Shown: positions 46,504 through 56,087 of the stretch, one piece after another
Position numbering within the stretch: the stretch's first letter is position 1
Layout: each line of letters starts with the position of its first letter
Notes under the pieces: generated by a model
Seen by the model: the letters and a program-made list of their open reading frames with translations, nothing else
Told to the model about the DNA's origin: nothing
The model's database searches: none
Position numbers and translations under genes: made by a program
Assembly (NCBI GenBank): GCA_021795395.1
Contig: JAJYPN010000012.1
Location: 1 to 64,000, forward strand
Origin: Pseudomonadota bacterium
GTDB taxonomy: Bacteria; Pseudomonadota; Gammaproteobacteria; Burkholderiales; Sulfuriferulaceae
DNA length: 64,000 nucleotides
Direction: 5' to 3'

Positions 46504-47861
46504 AGGGAAGCGTTGATATTCGACAGGCGGGAATATTGCTGCATCCGAGTTCGCTCCCTTCAGGCCGGCTGGATGAGGATGCAAAGCGCTGGCTGGACTG
46601 GCTCGCCAGCGCAGGGATGTCTGTCTGGCAGATGTTGCCGCTGGGAGTTCCGCTGGCCGGAATTTCACCTTATCAGTGCGCGTCCGCGTTCGCTTTGAAC
46701 CCATTGTTGTTTCCGGAAAAATTGCCCGCGATCAAATTCACCGATGCCGCATTCATGCTCTGGTACCGGCGTCAGCGCAACTGGATAGATAATTACGCAT
46801 TGTTCATGGTAATAAAACAGCATCACGGCTGCATGCCCTGGATCGATTGGCCGGAACCCCTGCGTCACCGGGATCCGGAAGCATTATTGAAATTCGGGCA
46901 GAAGCATCGGACCCAGATCAACAATCTTGTTCGCCGCCAGTATCAGTTGCATGTTCATTGGCAAAGTTTGCGGGCATATGCCGGTGAAAAGGGGATCGCC
47001 CTGTTCGGCGATATGCCTTTGTTCGTAGCTCACGATAGCGCCGATGTCTGGGCGCATCCGGAATATTTCCTGCTCGATGAAGCCGGACAGCCGAAATTTG
47101 TCGCCGGAGTGCCGCCGGATTATTTTTCCGCAACCGGGCAACGTTGGGGCAACCCCCAATATAACTGGGAATCCATGCAGCAAACCGAATTTGTCTGGTG
47201 GCGCGAACGTTTGCGCTATCAGTTTGAACTCTTCGATCTGGTGCGCATCGATCATTTTCGCGGATTGTCGGCATCGTGGATGATTCCGGCCAGCAATCAG
47301 ACCGCGGTGGACGGGTATTGGCAAGCCGTTCCCGGGGCCGCGCTATTGCAACGAATATGCGAGGATATGGGCGCTGTGCCGCTGGTAGCCGAAGATCTGG
47401 GATTGATTACGGAAGATGTGGTCGCCTTGCGCAAGCGATTCCATTTACCCGGCATGAGCGTATTGCAATTTGCCTTTGACGGACACGCAGATAACCCGCA
47501 CACACCGCAAAATGTGACGCTCGATAAAATTTATTATACCGGTACGCACGACAATAATACCCTGAAAGGCTGGTTTGCAGAATTGGATAGCGAACAGCAA
47601 TCGCATGTCCTGTCGACACTCGCTATTTCCGACGCCAACCAGCTGATGCCGGCGATGATCGATATCGTTTTGAAGAGCCGGGCGGAACTGGCGATCATTC
47701 CCTTGCAGGATATATTGGATCTCGACGGCACTGCGCGCATGAATACGCCTGGCACCATAGAAGGTAATTGGTCATGGCGATTTCGCTGGACCGATTTACC
47801 GCAGCCGATAGCCGCCTGCCTTTACCGCCAATTGGAAAGAACCGAGCGTTTGAAAACATGA
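46500..47861 (+). CDS. malQ: 4-Alpha-glucanotransferase
   Basis: A 453-residue GH77 amylomaltase, shorter than the common 490-500 residues. Marks: AGILLHPSSLPS, LPLGVPLAGISPYQCASAFALNP, LVRIDHFRGLSASWMIP with the nucleophile aspartate, PLVAEDLGLITEDV with the acid/base glutamate, and YTGTHDNNTLKGWF. It rearranges short maltodextrins. Overlaps with GH57 before and glgB after suggest one translation unit. Confidence 0.94.
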   Translation: MKGSVDIRQAGILLHPSSLPSGRLDEDAKRWLDWLASAGMSVWQMLPLGVPLAGISPYQCASAFALNPLLFPEKLPAIKFTDAAFMLWYRRQRNWIDNYALFMVIKQHHGCMPWIDWPEPLRHRDPEALLKFGQKHRTQINNLVRRQYQLHVHWQSLRAYAGEKGIALFGDMPLFVAHDSADVWAHPEYFLLDEAGQPKFVAGVPPDYFSATGQRWGNPQYNWESMQQTEFVWWRERLRYQFELFDLVRIDHFRGLSASWMIPASNQTAVDGYWQAVPGAALLQRICEDMGAVPLVAEDLGLITEDVVALRKRFHLPGMSVLQFAFDGHADNPHTPQNVTLDKIYYTGTHDNNTLKGWFAELDSEQQSHVLSTLAISDANQLMPAMIDIVLKSRAELAIIPLQDILDLDGTARMNTPGTIEGNWSWRFRWTDLPQPIAACLYRQLERTERLKT

Positions 47862-50017
47862 ATACACTGGATCGACTTATACACGGGCAACATCATGATC
47901 CGTTCAGCGTGCTGGGCTGGCATATGCAAGCCGACGGTAATTGGGTATTGCGTCTGTTCGTGCCGGCTGCCGAATCGATCCGATGGCATGACGGCACCCA
48001 GTTTGCACGCCTGCCTGGTACCGATGTATTCGAATTGCGTACCGCAGAGCGATCCGAACTGCATCCGTTACTGCAATGGCAGGACAAGCACAACGGTGCA
48101 TGGCACGAGATAATCAGTCCTTATACGTTTGCCGCCCAGATCGGCAGCCTCGATTTATACCTGTTGGCGGAAGGGCGGCATCATCACGTCTGGAAAATCC
48201 TTGGCAGCCGGCTTGACGTGATCGATGGCGTAGCCGGCTGCCAATTCGCGGTTTGGGCGCCTGCTACGCAAAGAGTCAGTGTGGTCGGCGATTTCAATCG
48301 TTGGGACGGGCGCAGCCATCCCATGCGTTCGCGCGGCGAAAGCGGAGTATGGGAGCTCTTTATCCCCGGACTTGCTGCGGGCACGGCTTACAAATACGAA
48401 ATATTGGGGCCGCATGGTCAATTGGCTATCAAGGCGGATCCGTACGCCCGGCAAACATTCATGCGCCCTGAAACCGCTTCCTGCATTCCGGCCTCGGGTC
48501 GGCATCGCTGGAACGATAGCGTCTGGTTGGGCAAACGCGAACAATTCGACTGGCAGCATCAGCCTCTGAGCATCTACGAATTGCAGGCGGGATCCTGGCG
48601 CAGACATGCCGACGGCGGATTTTATAACTGGACGGAACTGGCTGCGCAGTTGATTCCTTACGTGCAGGAGCTTGGATATACGCATATCGAACTGCTGCCG
48701 GTCGCCGAATATCCGCTGGACGAATCATGGGGATATCAGGTTTGCGGATATTATGCCCCTACTGCGCGTTTCGGTTCGCCGGATGATTTTCGGGCGTTTG
48801 TCGATGCCTGCCATCAAGCCGATCTCGGCGTCATCCTCGACTGGGTGCCCGCGCATTTTCCCCGGGACGATTTCGCGCTGGCGCGTTTTATCGGAGAACC
48901 GCTGTATGAACATGCCGACCCGAGGCGCGGCGAGCATCAGGATTGGGGAACGCTGATTTTCGATTACGGACGCAACGAGGTCAAAAATTTCCTGTTGGCC
49001 AACGCGGTATTCTGGCTGGAAGAATACCATATCGACGGTTTGCGGGTGGACGCCGTAGCATCGATGATTTATCTGGATTATTCCCGCAAGGCCGGGGAAT
49101 GGGCGCCGAATCAATACGGCGGCCGGGAGAATCTGGAAGCGATCGCCTTTTTGCGCGAGCTAAATACCGTTGTCCACGGAAGGTTTGCCGGAGTGCTGAC
49201 GATAGCCGAAGAATCGACTGCGTGGCCGATGGTATCGCGCCCGGTGGAATTGGGAGGATTGGGTTTTTCGATGAAATGGAATATGGGGTGGATGAACGAC
49301 AATCTGAACTATATCGAAGAAGACCCGGTGCATCGTAAATTCCATCACGATCAATTAACATTCAGTCAAATCTATTCCTATACGGAAAATTTCGTCCTGC
49401 CGCTGTCGCACGACGAAGTCGTGCATCTCAAAGGCAGCATGCTGGATAAAATGCCGGGAGATTATTGGCAGAAATTCGCCAATCTTCGGGTGTTCTACGC
49501 ATGGCAATACGCGCATCCGGGTAAAAAGCTTTTGTTCATGGGTAGCGAATTCGCCCAATGGAATGAATGGCAGGTCAACGGCGAACTGGACTGGCTGTTA
49601 CGGCAATTTCCTGCGCACGAAGGCGTGTTGCGCCTGATCCGGGATTTGAACCGGCTTTATCGTACCGAACCCGCGCTGTATCAGTATGATTTCAGTTCGC
49701 AGGGGTTTTCATGGATCAATTGCCACGACAGCGATCAATCGGTATTGAGCCTGATACGGCACGGCGATACCGAGCAAATCGTCATTGCCCTGAATTTTAC
49801 TCCGGTACCGAGACCGGGTTACCGAATCGGTGTGCCGCATGCGGGCGTATATCAGGAAATCCTGAATTCGGATTCCGGCTACTACGGCGGCAGCAATAGC
49901 GGCAACGCCGGAATCCTTCATAGCGACAGTATGCCCTGGATGGGGTATGCGCAATCGCTGGTATTGACGCTGCCGCCGCTGGCGGCAATTTATCTGAAAT
50001 TGAAAACGGACCAATAA
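47858..50017 (+). CDS. glgB: 1,4-Alpha-glucan branching enzyme (GH13)
   Basis: A 719-residue GlgB. An N-terminal carbohydrate-binding part ([31 protein letters not shown]) precedes the GH13 barrel with [10 protein letters not shown] (nucleophile D398), [11 protein letters not shown] (acid E451) and [14 protein letters not shown] (D519). It makes alpha-1,6 branches. ATG 47858 shares ATGA with the malQ stop and gives the normal family length; an upstream start at 47768 is open but would add 30 residues unlike the family. Confidence 0.96.
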   Translation: MNTLDRLIHGQHHDPFSVLGWHMQADGNWVLRLFVPAAESIRWHDGTQFARLPGTDVFELRTAERSELHPLLQWQDKHNGAWHEIISPYTFAAQIGSLDLYLLAEGRHHHVWKILGSRLDVIDGVAGCQFAVWAPATQRVSVVGDFNRWDGRSHPMRSRGESGVWELFIPGLAAGTAYKYEILGPHGQLAIKADPYARQTFMRPETASCIPASGRHRWNDSVWLGKREQFDWQHQPLSIYELQAGSWRRHADGGFYNWTELAAQLIPYVQELGYTHIELLPVAEYPLDESWGYQVCGYYAPTARFGSPDDFRAFVDACHQADLGVILDWVPAHFPRDDFALARFIGEPLYEHADPRRGEHQDWGTLIFDYGRNEVKNFLLANAVFWLEEYHIDGLRVDAVASMIYLDYSRKAGEWAPNQYGGRENLEAIAFLRELNTVVHGRFAGVLTIAEESTAWPMVSRPVELGGLGFSMKWNMGWMNDNLNYIEEDPVHRKFHHDQLTFSQIYSYTENFVLPLSHDEVVHLKGSMLDKMPGDYWQKFANLRVFYAWQYAHPGKKLLFMGSEFAQWNEWQVNGELDWLLRQFPAHEGVLRLIRDLNRLYRTEPALYQYDFSSQGFSWINCHDSDQSVLSLIRHGDTEQIVIALNFTPVPRPGYRIGVPHAGVYQEILNSDSGYYGGSNSGNAGILHSDSMPWMGYAQSLVLTLPPLAAIYLKLKTDQ

Positions 50018-51507
50018 TGCAAGCCATGATCCGGGTATTATTTGTCGCAAGCGAAGCGTATCCCTTGATAAAAACCGGCGGATTGGGCGATGTGATGTAC
50101 AGCCTGCCGCATGCCCTGCACCATATCGGCGCTGACGTAAGACTGGTATTGCCGGCTTACCGTGAGGTGTTGATGCGCCTGGAAAGCCTGCGTATACTTG
50201 GCTGGATGGAAATAATGGGAGCGGGTCGCCTCCTGGGCGTACGCATACTGGAAGCGCGACACGCGGAATATGCATTTCCGGTATGGCTGGTTGATTGTCC
50301 GATTTTGTTCGACCGACCGGGTAATCCATATGTCCAGGCTGACGGGCACGATTGGCCGGACAATGCGGAACGGTATACGGTTTTTGCCCGGGCGGCAGCG
50401 GAATTGGCACAAGACCGGCTCAATCTCGACTGGCGACCGGATGTGGTTCATGCCAATGACTGGCAAACCGCTTTGGTTCCCGCTCTGCTCGAACACGTGC
50501 CGCAATCGCCCAAACGCGTATTTACGATACATAATATGGCTTATGGTGGCCATTTCAGTTTGACCGAATTCAATTTGCTGGGTTTGCCGCGGCTATGGTG
50601 GAGCCCGGAAGGCGTAGAATTTTACGGCGGGTTTTCCATGCTCAAGGCCGGCATCGTTTATGCCGACGATGTGACTACGGTCAGTCCGACCTATGCGCGC
50701 GAAATATGCACCGTCGAATTCGGTTGCGGTTTGCATGGCGTATTGCAGGTATCGCGCCACAAACTGCACGGTATACTTAACGGCATCGATGAAAACTCCT
50801 GGAATCCCGCGACCGATCCGTATCTGGCTGCACGTTATTCGGCCAGCCGGCGCCAGCCGGGCAAGGCGCTGAATAAACAGGCTTTGCTGCGACGTTTCGG
50901 CATGGTGGCAGGCGAAGCATTGCTGCAGATCCCGTTGTTCGGGATGGTGAGCAGGCTGGTGGAACAAAAAGGTGTGGATCTGGTACTAGCAGCGTTGCCG
51001 CATTGGCTGGAACATACTGAAGCGAGGTTCGTATTCGTAGGCAGCGGCAAAACCGAATACGAACGTCAATTACGCGCTTATGCGATACATTATCCGCAAC
51101 GCGTAGGCGTCTTTATCGGCTATGACGAATCGTTGGCGCATATGGTCGAAGCAGGAGCGGACATGTTCCTGATGCCGTCGCGGTTCGAACCGTGCGGATT
51201 GAACCAGATGTACAGTTTGAGATACGGTACGCCGCCCATAGTTTACCGTACCGGAGGACTGGCGGATACGGTAGTCGATGCAACCGAACATCATTTTTCC
51301 GCAGGAATTGCCAATGGTTTCGTATTCGACGATTTAAGCAGTGAAGCATTGATCGAGGCTGCGAACCGGGCGTTAGCCTGGTACGCTCAACCCAGGTTGT
51401 GGCAGACCTTGCTGCGTACCGGAATGAGGCAATCGTTCGGCTGGGAGCATAGCGCGCAAGCGTACCTGGCTCTGTATCGTGGGCAATATCCGGCTGTGCC
51501 CGGTTGA
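50017..51507 (+). CDS. glgA: Glycogen synthase
   Basis: A 496-residue GT5 glucosyltransferase using ADP-glucose. Seen: [21 protein letters not shown] (ADP-glucose binding), [27 protein letters not shown] and the C-terminal [20 protein letters not shown] and [11 protein letters not shown] 50017 shares one base with the glgB stop (TAATG); ATG 50026 is a possible later start. It extends chains that glgB branches. Confidence 0.96.
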   Translation: MQAMIRVLFVASEAYPLIKTGGLGDVMYSLPHALHHIGADVRLVLPAYREVLMRLESLRILGWMEIMGAGRLLGVRILEARHAEYAFPVWLVDCPILFDRPGNPYVQADGHDWPDNAERYTVFARAAAELAQDRLNLDWRPDVVHANDWQTALVPALLEHVPQSPKRVFTIHNMAYGGHFSLTEFNLLGLPRLWWSPEGVEFYGGFSMLKAGIVYADDVTTVSPTYAREICTVEFGCGLHGVLQVSRHKLHGILNGIDENSWNPATDPYLAARYSASRRQPGKALNKQALLRRFGMVAGEALLQIPLFGMVSRLVEQKGVDLVLAALPHWLEHTEARFVFVGSGKTEYERQLRAYAIHYPQRVGVFIGYDESLAHMVEAGADMFLMPSRFEPCGLNQMYSLRYGTPPIVYRTGGLADTVVDATEHHFSAGIANGFVFDDLSSEALIEAANRALAWYAQPRLWQTLLRTGMRQSFGWEHSAQAYLALYRGQYPAVPG

Positions 51508-51523
51508 AAATGAGAGAATTGTC

Positions 51524-54022
51524 ATGAAAACTTCGAAATTTGTACCGCATTTCTACCGCCCTTTTCGTCTCGAACCGCTCGCATCCGACGCTGCGACGCT
51601 GGGGCGTAATTTCAAGCATTATTTGTCCTACCATTTGGGCCGTTTTCAAGGATGTGCGCCTAATTATGTATACGAAGCGCTGGCGTACACCGTACGCGAC
51701 CGATTGATGGTCGACTGGCGCAATACCTGGAATGCACAATTGCTGCCGGGAGCCCGGCGGGCCTATTACATGTCACTGGAATTTTTGATCGGCCGCGCCC
51801 TCGGAAATCATTTGCTGAATATGGGAATCAAAAACGGGGTCGAACAGGCGATGTTCGATTACAGTCAGAAACTCGAGGAAGTCATCGAAAACGAACCTGA
51901 CGCCGGTTTGGGCAACGGTGGTCTGGGCAGACTTGCAGCGTGTTTCATGGATAGTTGCGCGACGCTCAAGTTACCGGTAATGGGTTACGGGATCCGTTAT
52001 GAGTACGGCATGTTTCGTCAATATATCGAAAACGGGTATCAGAAGGAAGCCGCTGACCACTGGCTGCAAAACGGCAATCCATGGGAGATCGAACGCCTGG
52101 AATATAGCCAGCTGATCCAGTTCGGCGGCCACACCGAACATTTCTACGACGACGGCAAACTGAAAATTCGGTGGATGAGCAGTAACGATGTCATAGCCGT
52201 ACCTTACGACATGCCGATTTCAGGTTACAGAAACAAGACCGTCAATACTCTGCGGCTATGGAAATCCGCGGCTACCGACGAATTCAATCTGGCGGAATTC
52301 AATGCCGGCAGTTACACCGAAGCGGTACGTTCCAAAAATCAGGCCGAAGACATTTCCATGGTGCTGTATCCGAACGACAGCAGCGAAAACGGCAAGGAAT
52401 TGCGCTTGCGGCAGCAATATTTTTTGGCGTCCGCCAGCATCAAGGATGCGATACGGGTCTGGACTCGCATTCCGAGCGAGCAGTTCGATTTCAAGCAGTT
52501 TGCGGCGGAAAACGTGTTTCAGATGAACGATACCCATCCCACCATAGCCGTCGCGGAATTGATGCGGATATTGATCGATGATAAGGATCTGGGATGGGAC
52601 GATGCATGGGCAGTGACGACTCAATGCATGGCGTATACCAATCACACCCTGCTTCCGGAAGCGCTGGAGAAATGGCCGGTTTTCCTGTTCGAGCGCTTGC
52701 TCCCGCGTTTGCTGGAAATCATTTACGAAATCAATAGCCGATTTTTACGGATTGTGTCGATGAAATGGCCGGGCGATACCGATCGGCTCAACCGCATGTC
52801 CATCATCGAAGAAGGTCCGACACGATACATACGCATGGCATGGCTGGCAATAGTCGGCAGCTTTTCGGTGAACGGCGTGGCTGCACTGCATTCGCAATTA
52901 TTGCGAGAAGGATTGTTTCACGATTTTTATCAGCTATGGCCGGAAAAGTTCAATAACAAAACCAACGGCGTTACGCCTCGGCGCTGGATTGCCCATGCCA
53001 ATCCGGCGATGACGGCATTGATCAGCGAGCAAATCGGCGAGGACTGGATTGCGGATCTGAGTCAGATCGAGAAACTCAAGCCGTATGCCGGAGCAAGTCA
53101 TCGCGCCTTTCATGAACGCTGGCGCGCAGTCAAATTGGCCAACAAGCAGCGTCTGGCTGCACTGGTTGCCGAAGAGTGCCGGGTTGTTTTCGATCCGACC
53201 GCATTATTCGATGTGCAGGTCAAACGCATACACGAATACAAACGCCAGTTGCTGAATGTCTTGCATATTATCCACTTATATCTGCGTATCAAACACGGAA
53301 ATCTCGATCATTGGGTAAACCGCTGTATATTGATCGGCGGCAAGGCCGCTCCGGGCTATCGCATGGCAAAAAAAATCATCAAGCTGGTGAATAGCGTGGC
53401 GGAAGTGATCAACTCCGATCCGGAAGTGGATGGAAAATTAAAGATCGCCTTTATTCCCAATTATTGTGTTTCCAGCATGGAGATCATTGCTCCGGCTACC
53501 GATGTTTCCGAACAGATATCCACTGCCGGAAAAGAGGCTTCCGGTACGGGAAACATGAAATTCATGATGAACGGCGCGGTAACGATAGGAACGTATGACG
53601 GCGCCAATATAGAAATCCTGGAAGCGGTAGGTGCCGAGAATTTTTTCCTGTTCGGTTTGCGGGCGGAACAGATCGATGCCCTGCGCCATGAATATCGTCC
53701 CTGGGAATATCTGGAGCACGATCACGAACTGGACGATGTGATCAATCTGCTCCGATCGGGGCACTTTAATATGAATGAGCCGGGTATTTTCAATCCCGTC
53801 ATCGACGCCTTGCTCAACCCCGCCGATCCGTGGATGGTGCTGGCGGACTTTCGTGCTTACGTAGACGCCCAGCAGGCGGTCGCTCGCGCTTGGCTGGATA
53901 CGGAACACTGGACACGCATGAGCATCATGAATACCGCGTCGAGCGGATTTTTTTCGACCGACCGCACCATGCTCGAATATAATCGCGACATCTGGAAACT
54001 CGCGCCGGTCAGCGCGCAATGA
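51524..54022 (+). CDS. glgP: Glycogen phosphorylase
   Basis: An 832-residue GT35 enzyme that releases glucose-1-phosphate from glycogen. Seen: RAYYMSLEFLIGRALGNHL, LGNGGLGRLAACFMDS, QMNDTHPTIAVAELMRIL, TNGVTPRRW, and the pyridoxal-phosphate site EASGTGNMKFMMNGAVTIG (K679). ATG 51524 follows GAGAG by seven bases. It is the last gene of the operon, so synthesis and breakdown of glycogen share one transcript. Convergent with the STAS-like gene. Confidence 0.97.
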   Translation: MKTSKFVPHFYRPFRLEPLASDAATLGRNFKHYLSYHLGRFQGCAPNYVYEALAYTVRDRLMVDWRNTWNAQLLPGARRAYYMSLEFLIGRALGNHLLNMGIKNGVEQAMFDYSQKLEEVIENEPDAGLGNGGLGRLAACFMDSCATLKLPVMGYGIRYEYGMFRQYIENGYQKEAADHWLQNGNPWEIERLEYSQLIQFGGHTEHFYDDGKLKIRWMSSNDVIAVPYDMPISGYRNKTVNTLRLWKSAATDEFNLAEFNAGSYTEAVRSKNQAEDISMVLYPNDSSENGKELRLRQQYFLASASIKDAIRVWTRIPSEQFDFKQFAAENVFQMNDTHPTIAVAELMRILIDDKDLGWDDAWAVTTQCMAYTNHTLLPEALEKWPVFLFERLLPRLLEIIYEINSRFLRIVSMKWPGDTDRLNRMSIIEEGPTRYIRMAWLAIVGSFSVNGVAALHSQLLREGLFHDFYQLWPEKFNNKTNGVTPRRWIAHANPAMTALISEQIGEDWIADLSQIEKLKPYAGASHRAFHERWRAVKLANKQRLAALVAEECRVVFDPTALFDVQVKRIHEYKRQLLNVLHIIHLYLRIKHGNLDHWVNRCILIGGKAAPGYRMAKKIIKLVNSVAEVINSDPEVDGKLKIAFIPNYCVSSMEIIAPATDVSEQISTAGKEASGTGNMKFMMNGAVTIGTYDGANIEILEAVGAENFFLFGLRAEQIDALRHEYRPWEYLEHDHELDDVINLLRSGHFNMNEPGIFNPVIDALLNPADPWMVLADFRAYVDAQQAVARAWLDTEHWTRMSIMNTASSGFFSTDRTMLEYNRDIWKLAPVSAQ

Positions 54023-54057
54023 AAGAAATGCCGGATATTGGTTCGCACTGCTGGCGG

Positions 54058-54423
54058 TTACGCGGTATTTCCGGCTTCGATGCCGTTCAACCATGCTTCC
54101 GCGGTATCCATATCGCCGAAAATTTCGATGGGAGTATGGGTAAACAAACGGTTCAGGAAAGCGCTCCACGTCTGCCACTCGCTATCGGTAACGATGGCGA
54201 TTTTGCCGAAATCGTTTGCATGATCGCGGCTGAAGCGTATTTCTTCCCAGGCGACATCGAGCGTGAATCCGAGCATGTCGCGCAAATCGACCAGTAAATT
54301 GATCGTTCCCTGTGGTGGCAGGCCATTGAGTATCTTTTCTTCAAATTCATGAAAATCGGCCAGGGTAAATTCGCCCATGACTGCTGCTTCCATGCGGTTG
54401 GGTTCGAATAGGATATTGATCAT
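54058..54423 (-). CDS. SpoIIAA-like (STAS-fold) protein
   Basis: A 121-residue protein with the SpoIIAA-like pattern: a strand-rich start (MINILFEPNRMEAAVMGEF), FEEKILNGLPPQGTINLLVDLRDMLGF and FTHTPIEIFGDMDTAEAWL. The group is linked to STAS/CRAL-TRIO folds and may bind small hydrophobic or nucleotide ligands; function is not known. ATG 54423 has AAAGGG upstream and overlaps the nudB stop by four bases, so the two are coupled. Confidence 0.78.
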   Translation of the reverse strand: MINILFEPNRMEAAVMGEFTLADFHEFEEKILNGLPPQGTINLLVDLRDMLGFTLDVAWEEIRFSRDHANDFGKIAIVTDSEWQTWSAFLNRLFTHTPIEIFGDMDTAEAWLNGIEAGNTA

Positions 54424-54860
54424 GATGCCCTTTCTAATAAAATCCTGATTGCGGCTTGATTGCTCGGTGAAAAACACGCTTCTGCAGCCAAGCTTGCCGG
54501 TAGCCATTCGTATTGCAAATGTTCATGCGGGCTGAGCGTGATATCGAGCGGGACAGGCAGGCATAAACTGAATACATGTTCCGTATTATGGGTAACATCC
54601 GGAGCATAGCGGTGGCGGTAACATGGGTAAATTTCATAACGATTGATGTGTTTCCAATTTTGCAGGGAATAATTCTGCGCCTGTAAACCGGTTTCTTCGT
54701 TGATTTCGCGGATGGCGGCCTGTTCTGTCGTTTCTCCTCTTTCCAGGCTGCCGGTGACCGATTGCCACCAGCCCGGATGGTCGCTGCGTTCCAGCAGTAA
54801 TACCCGCAGATCCGTTGTGTGGATTACCACCAGAACCGACTCCGGTAATTTATTGACCAT
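54420..54860 (-). CDS. nudB: Dihydroneopterin triphosphate diphosphatase (Nudix)
   Basis: A 146-residue Nudix hydrolase close in length and layout to E. coli NudB (150): ESVLVVIHTTDLRVLLLERS, WWQSVTGSLERGETTEQAAI, REINEETGL completing the Nudix box, then RHRYAPDVTHNTEHVFSLCL, which in NudB is RHRYAPGVTRNTE. It removes pyrophosphate from dihydroneopterin triphosphate in folate synthesis. ATG 54860 lacks a ribosome site; the frame is open upstream, so the start is uncertain. Confidence 0.85.
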   Translation of the reverse strand: MVNKLPESVLVVIHTTDLRVLLLERSDHPGWWQSVTGSLERGETTEQAAIREINEETGLQAQNYSLQNWKHINRYEIYPCYRHRYAPDVTHNTEHVFSLCLPVPLDITLSPHEHLQYEWLPASLAAEACFSPSNQAAIRILLERAS

Positions 54861-54886
54861 GGAGGAACTGTCCAGAAAGTTATCCT

Positions 54887-55339
54887 TTATACCATATCCG
54901 GTGACAGATATGCACGCAGGACGTTTTGTTGGGTACCCAGACGTACGCGATTGCTTAGCCAGATTACGCCGCTCTTTTTGACGATTATATTCGATTCGGT
55001 ACCGCTTAATAACAGCATGGCGGCTTGACCGATACTGGGCTGATGACCGATCAGCAGGACGGTATCGCCGGCATCGGGCCAACCTGCTGCGAGCAGCAGC
55101 GACATGGCATTGGCTTCGGGCGCCAGGGCCTTGTCGATGGTGAAGTTGCGGTCGAGAGCGGCGGCGGTTTGCAGCGTTCGCGTCGCCGGACTGACCAGTA
55201 CGCGAGTGTCTTCCGGGATTCGGGCATTAAGCCAATGCGCCATGAGGCGCGCCTGTTTTTCGCCTTTGCCGGTTAATGTGCGTAGCATATCCGGCTCGCC
55301 GTCGATTGCGTCGGCATGACGCCATAAGATCAAATCCAT
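54887..55339 (-). CDS. sixA: Phosphohistidine phosphatase SixA
   Basis: A 150-residue histidine phosphatase of the SixA type: LILWRHADA (catalytic H8), LTGKGEKQARLMAHWL, VLVSPATRTLQTA and LLIGHQPSIGQAAMLLL with the second histidine. It removes phosphate from phosphohistidine, as on ArcB or PTS-Ntr proteins. It lies between nudB and the CYTH gene on the same strand; 92 bases separate it from the latter. Confidence 0.92.
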   Translation of the reverse strand: MDLILWRHADAIDGEPDMLRTLTGKGEKQARLMAHWLNARIPEDTRVLVSPATRTLQTAAALDRNFTIDKALAPEANAMSLLLAAGWPDAGDTVLLIGHQPSIGQAAMLLLSGTESNIIVKKSGVIWLSNRVRLGTQQNVLRAYLSPDMV

Positions 55340-55431
55340 ACGATACCCAAATCTGCCATTCTAAAGGTGATATGTGACAAAATTATGAGGCTTTTTGACG
55401 ATCGTGCATGGCATCGCCGATGAGGGATCCG

Positions 55432-56037
55432 TTACCATTCCTGGTACAATGCGTACCCACGCTCTGCCTTGCTGACCGATTCGGGAATCAGCGGAACAGT
55501 AAGCGACAATTCACGCGCTAGCGTCGTGATCCTGTCCGCATTGCCCGATTTCAGTTCCAGTTCCACTTCATGGATGCACGTGCTGCGCCCCTGACTGCTG
55601 ACTTTGCCCTGATCGAGTGCAACTTCGATTATACTGCCCAGATAATCGAGCATCCAGCTGGTACGCCAGAATTCGGTGTGAAAAATGGGTTGTAACAAGG
55701 CGATGCGGTTATCAGGGAGTACATCGCGTATAATGGGATCCGTAAAAAGATGCGGGTGCGGCTGATTATCGGGGACTATTGTTTCCCATTCCGGTCTTGT
55801 ATGCAGGCCGTCCGTAACCGTGCCTCCCAGCTTGAAGGTCTGGATCCACAAGCCGCCTATTCTGCGTACCCGCAACGCCGCATGGCGAGCCATCAGATCC
55901 AGAGCGGGGGTATCGAAATACCGGCTGTCAAGAAAACGCTTTTGCGGGCTGGCTGCGGCGATCAATAGCGGATGCTGTAATAACAGCTCGATATCCTCGG
56001 GTGCGATATCAAGTTTCATTTCAATTTCATAGGTCAT
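55432..56037 (-). CDS. CYTH-domain triphosphatase
   Basis: A 201-residue protein starting MTYEIEMKLDI, the ExExK motif (E4, E6, K8) of the CYTH/triphosphate tunnel metalloenzymes. RYFDTPALDLMARHAALRVRR and VELELKSGN follow, fitting a YgiF-like inorganic triphosphatase without the C-terminal CHAD domain. It is divergent from ppk1 across 50 bases, which supports a role in polyphosphate or triphosphate turnover. Substrate is inferred. Confidence 0.88.
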   Translation of the reverse strand: MTYEIEMKLDIAPEDIELLLQHPLLIAAASPQKRFLDSRYFDTPALDLMARHAALRVRRIGGLWIQTFKLGGTVTDGLHTRPEWETIVPDNQPHPHLFTDPIIRDVLPDNRIALLQPIFHTEFWRTSWMLDYLGSIIEVALDQGKVSSQGRSTCIHEVELELKSGNADRITTLARELSLTVPLIPESVSKAERGYALYQEW

Positions 56038-56087
56038 AGGGCACCTGATAGCGTATTTTTTTATATTCTATTCCAGATAAGTTTTTT

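Noticed and set aside
47768-47858. Upstream start for glgB
   Set aside because: It would add 30 residues encoded inside malQ and unlike the family start; ATG 47858 overlaps the malQ stop as ATGA and gives the normal length.
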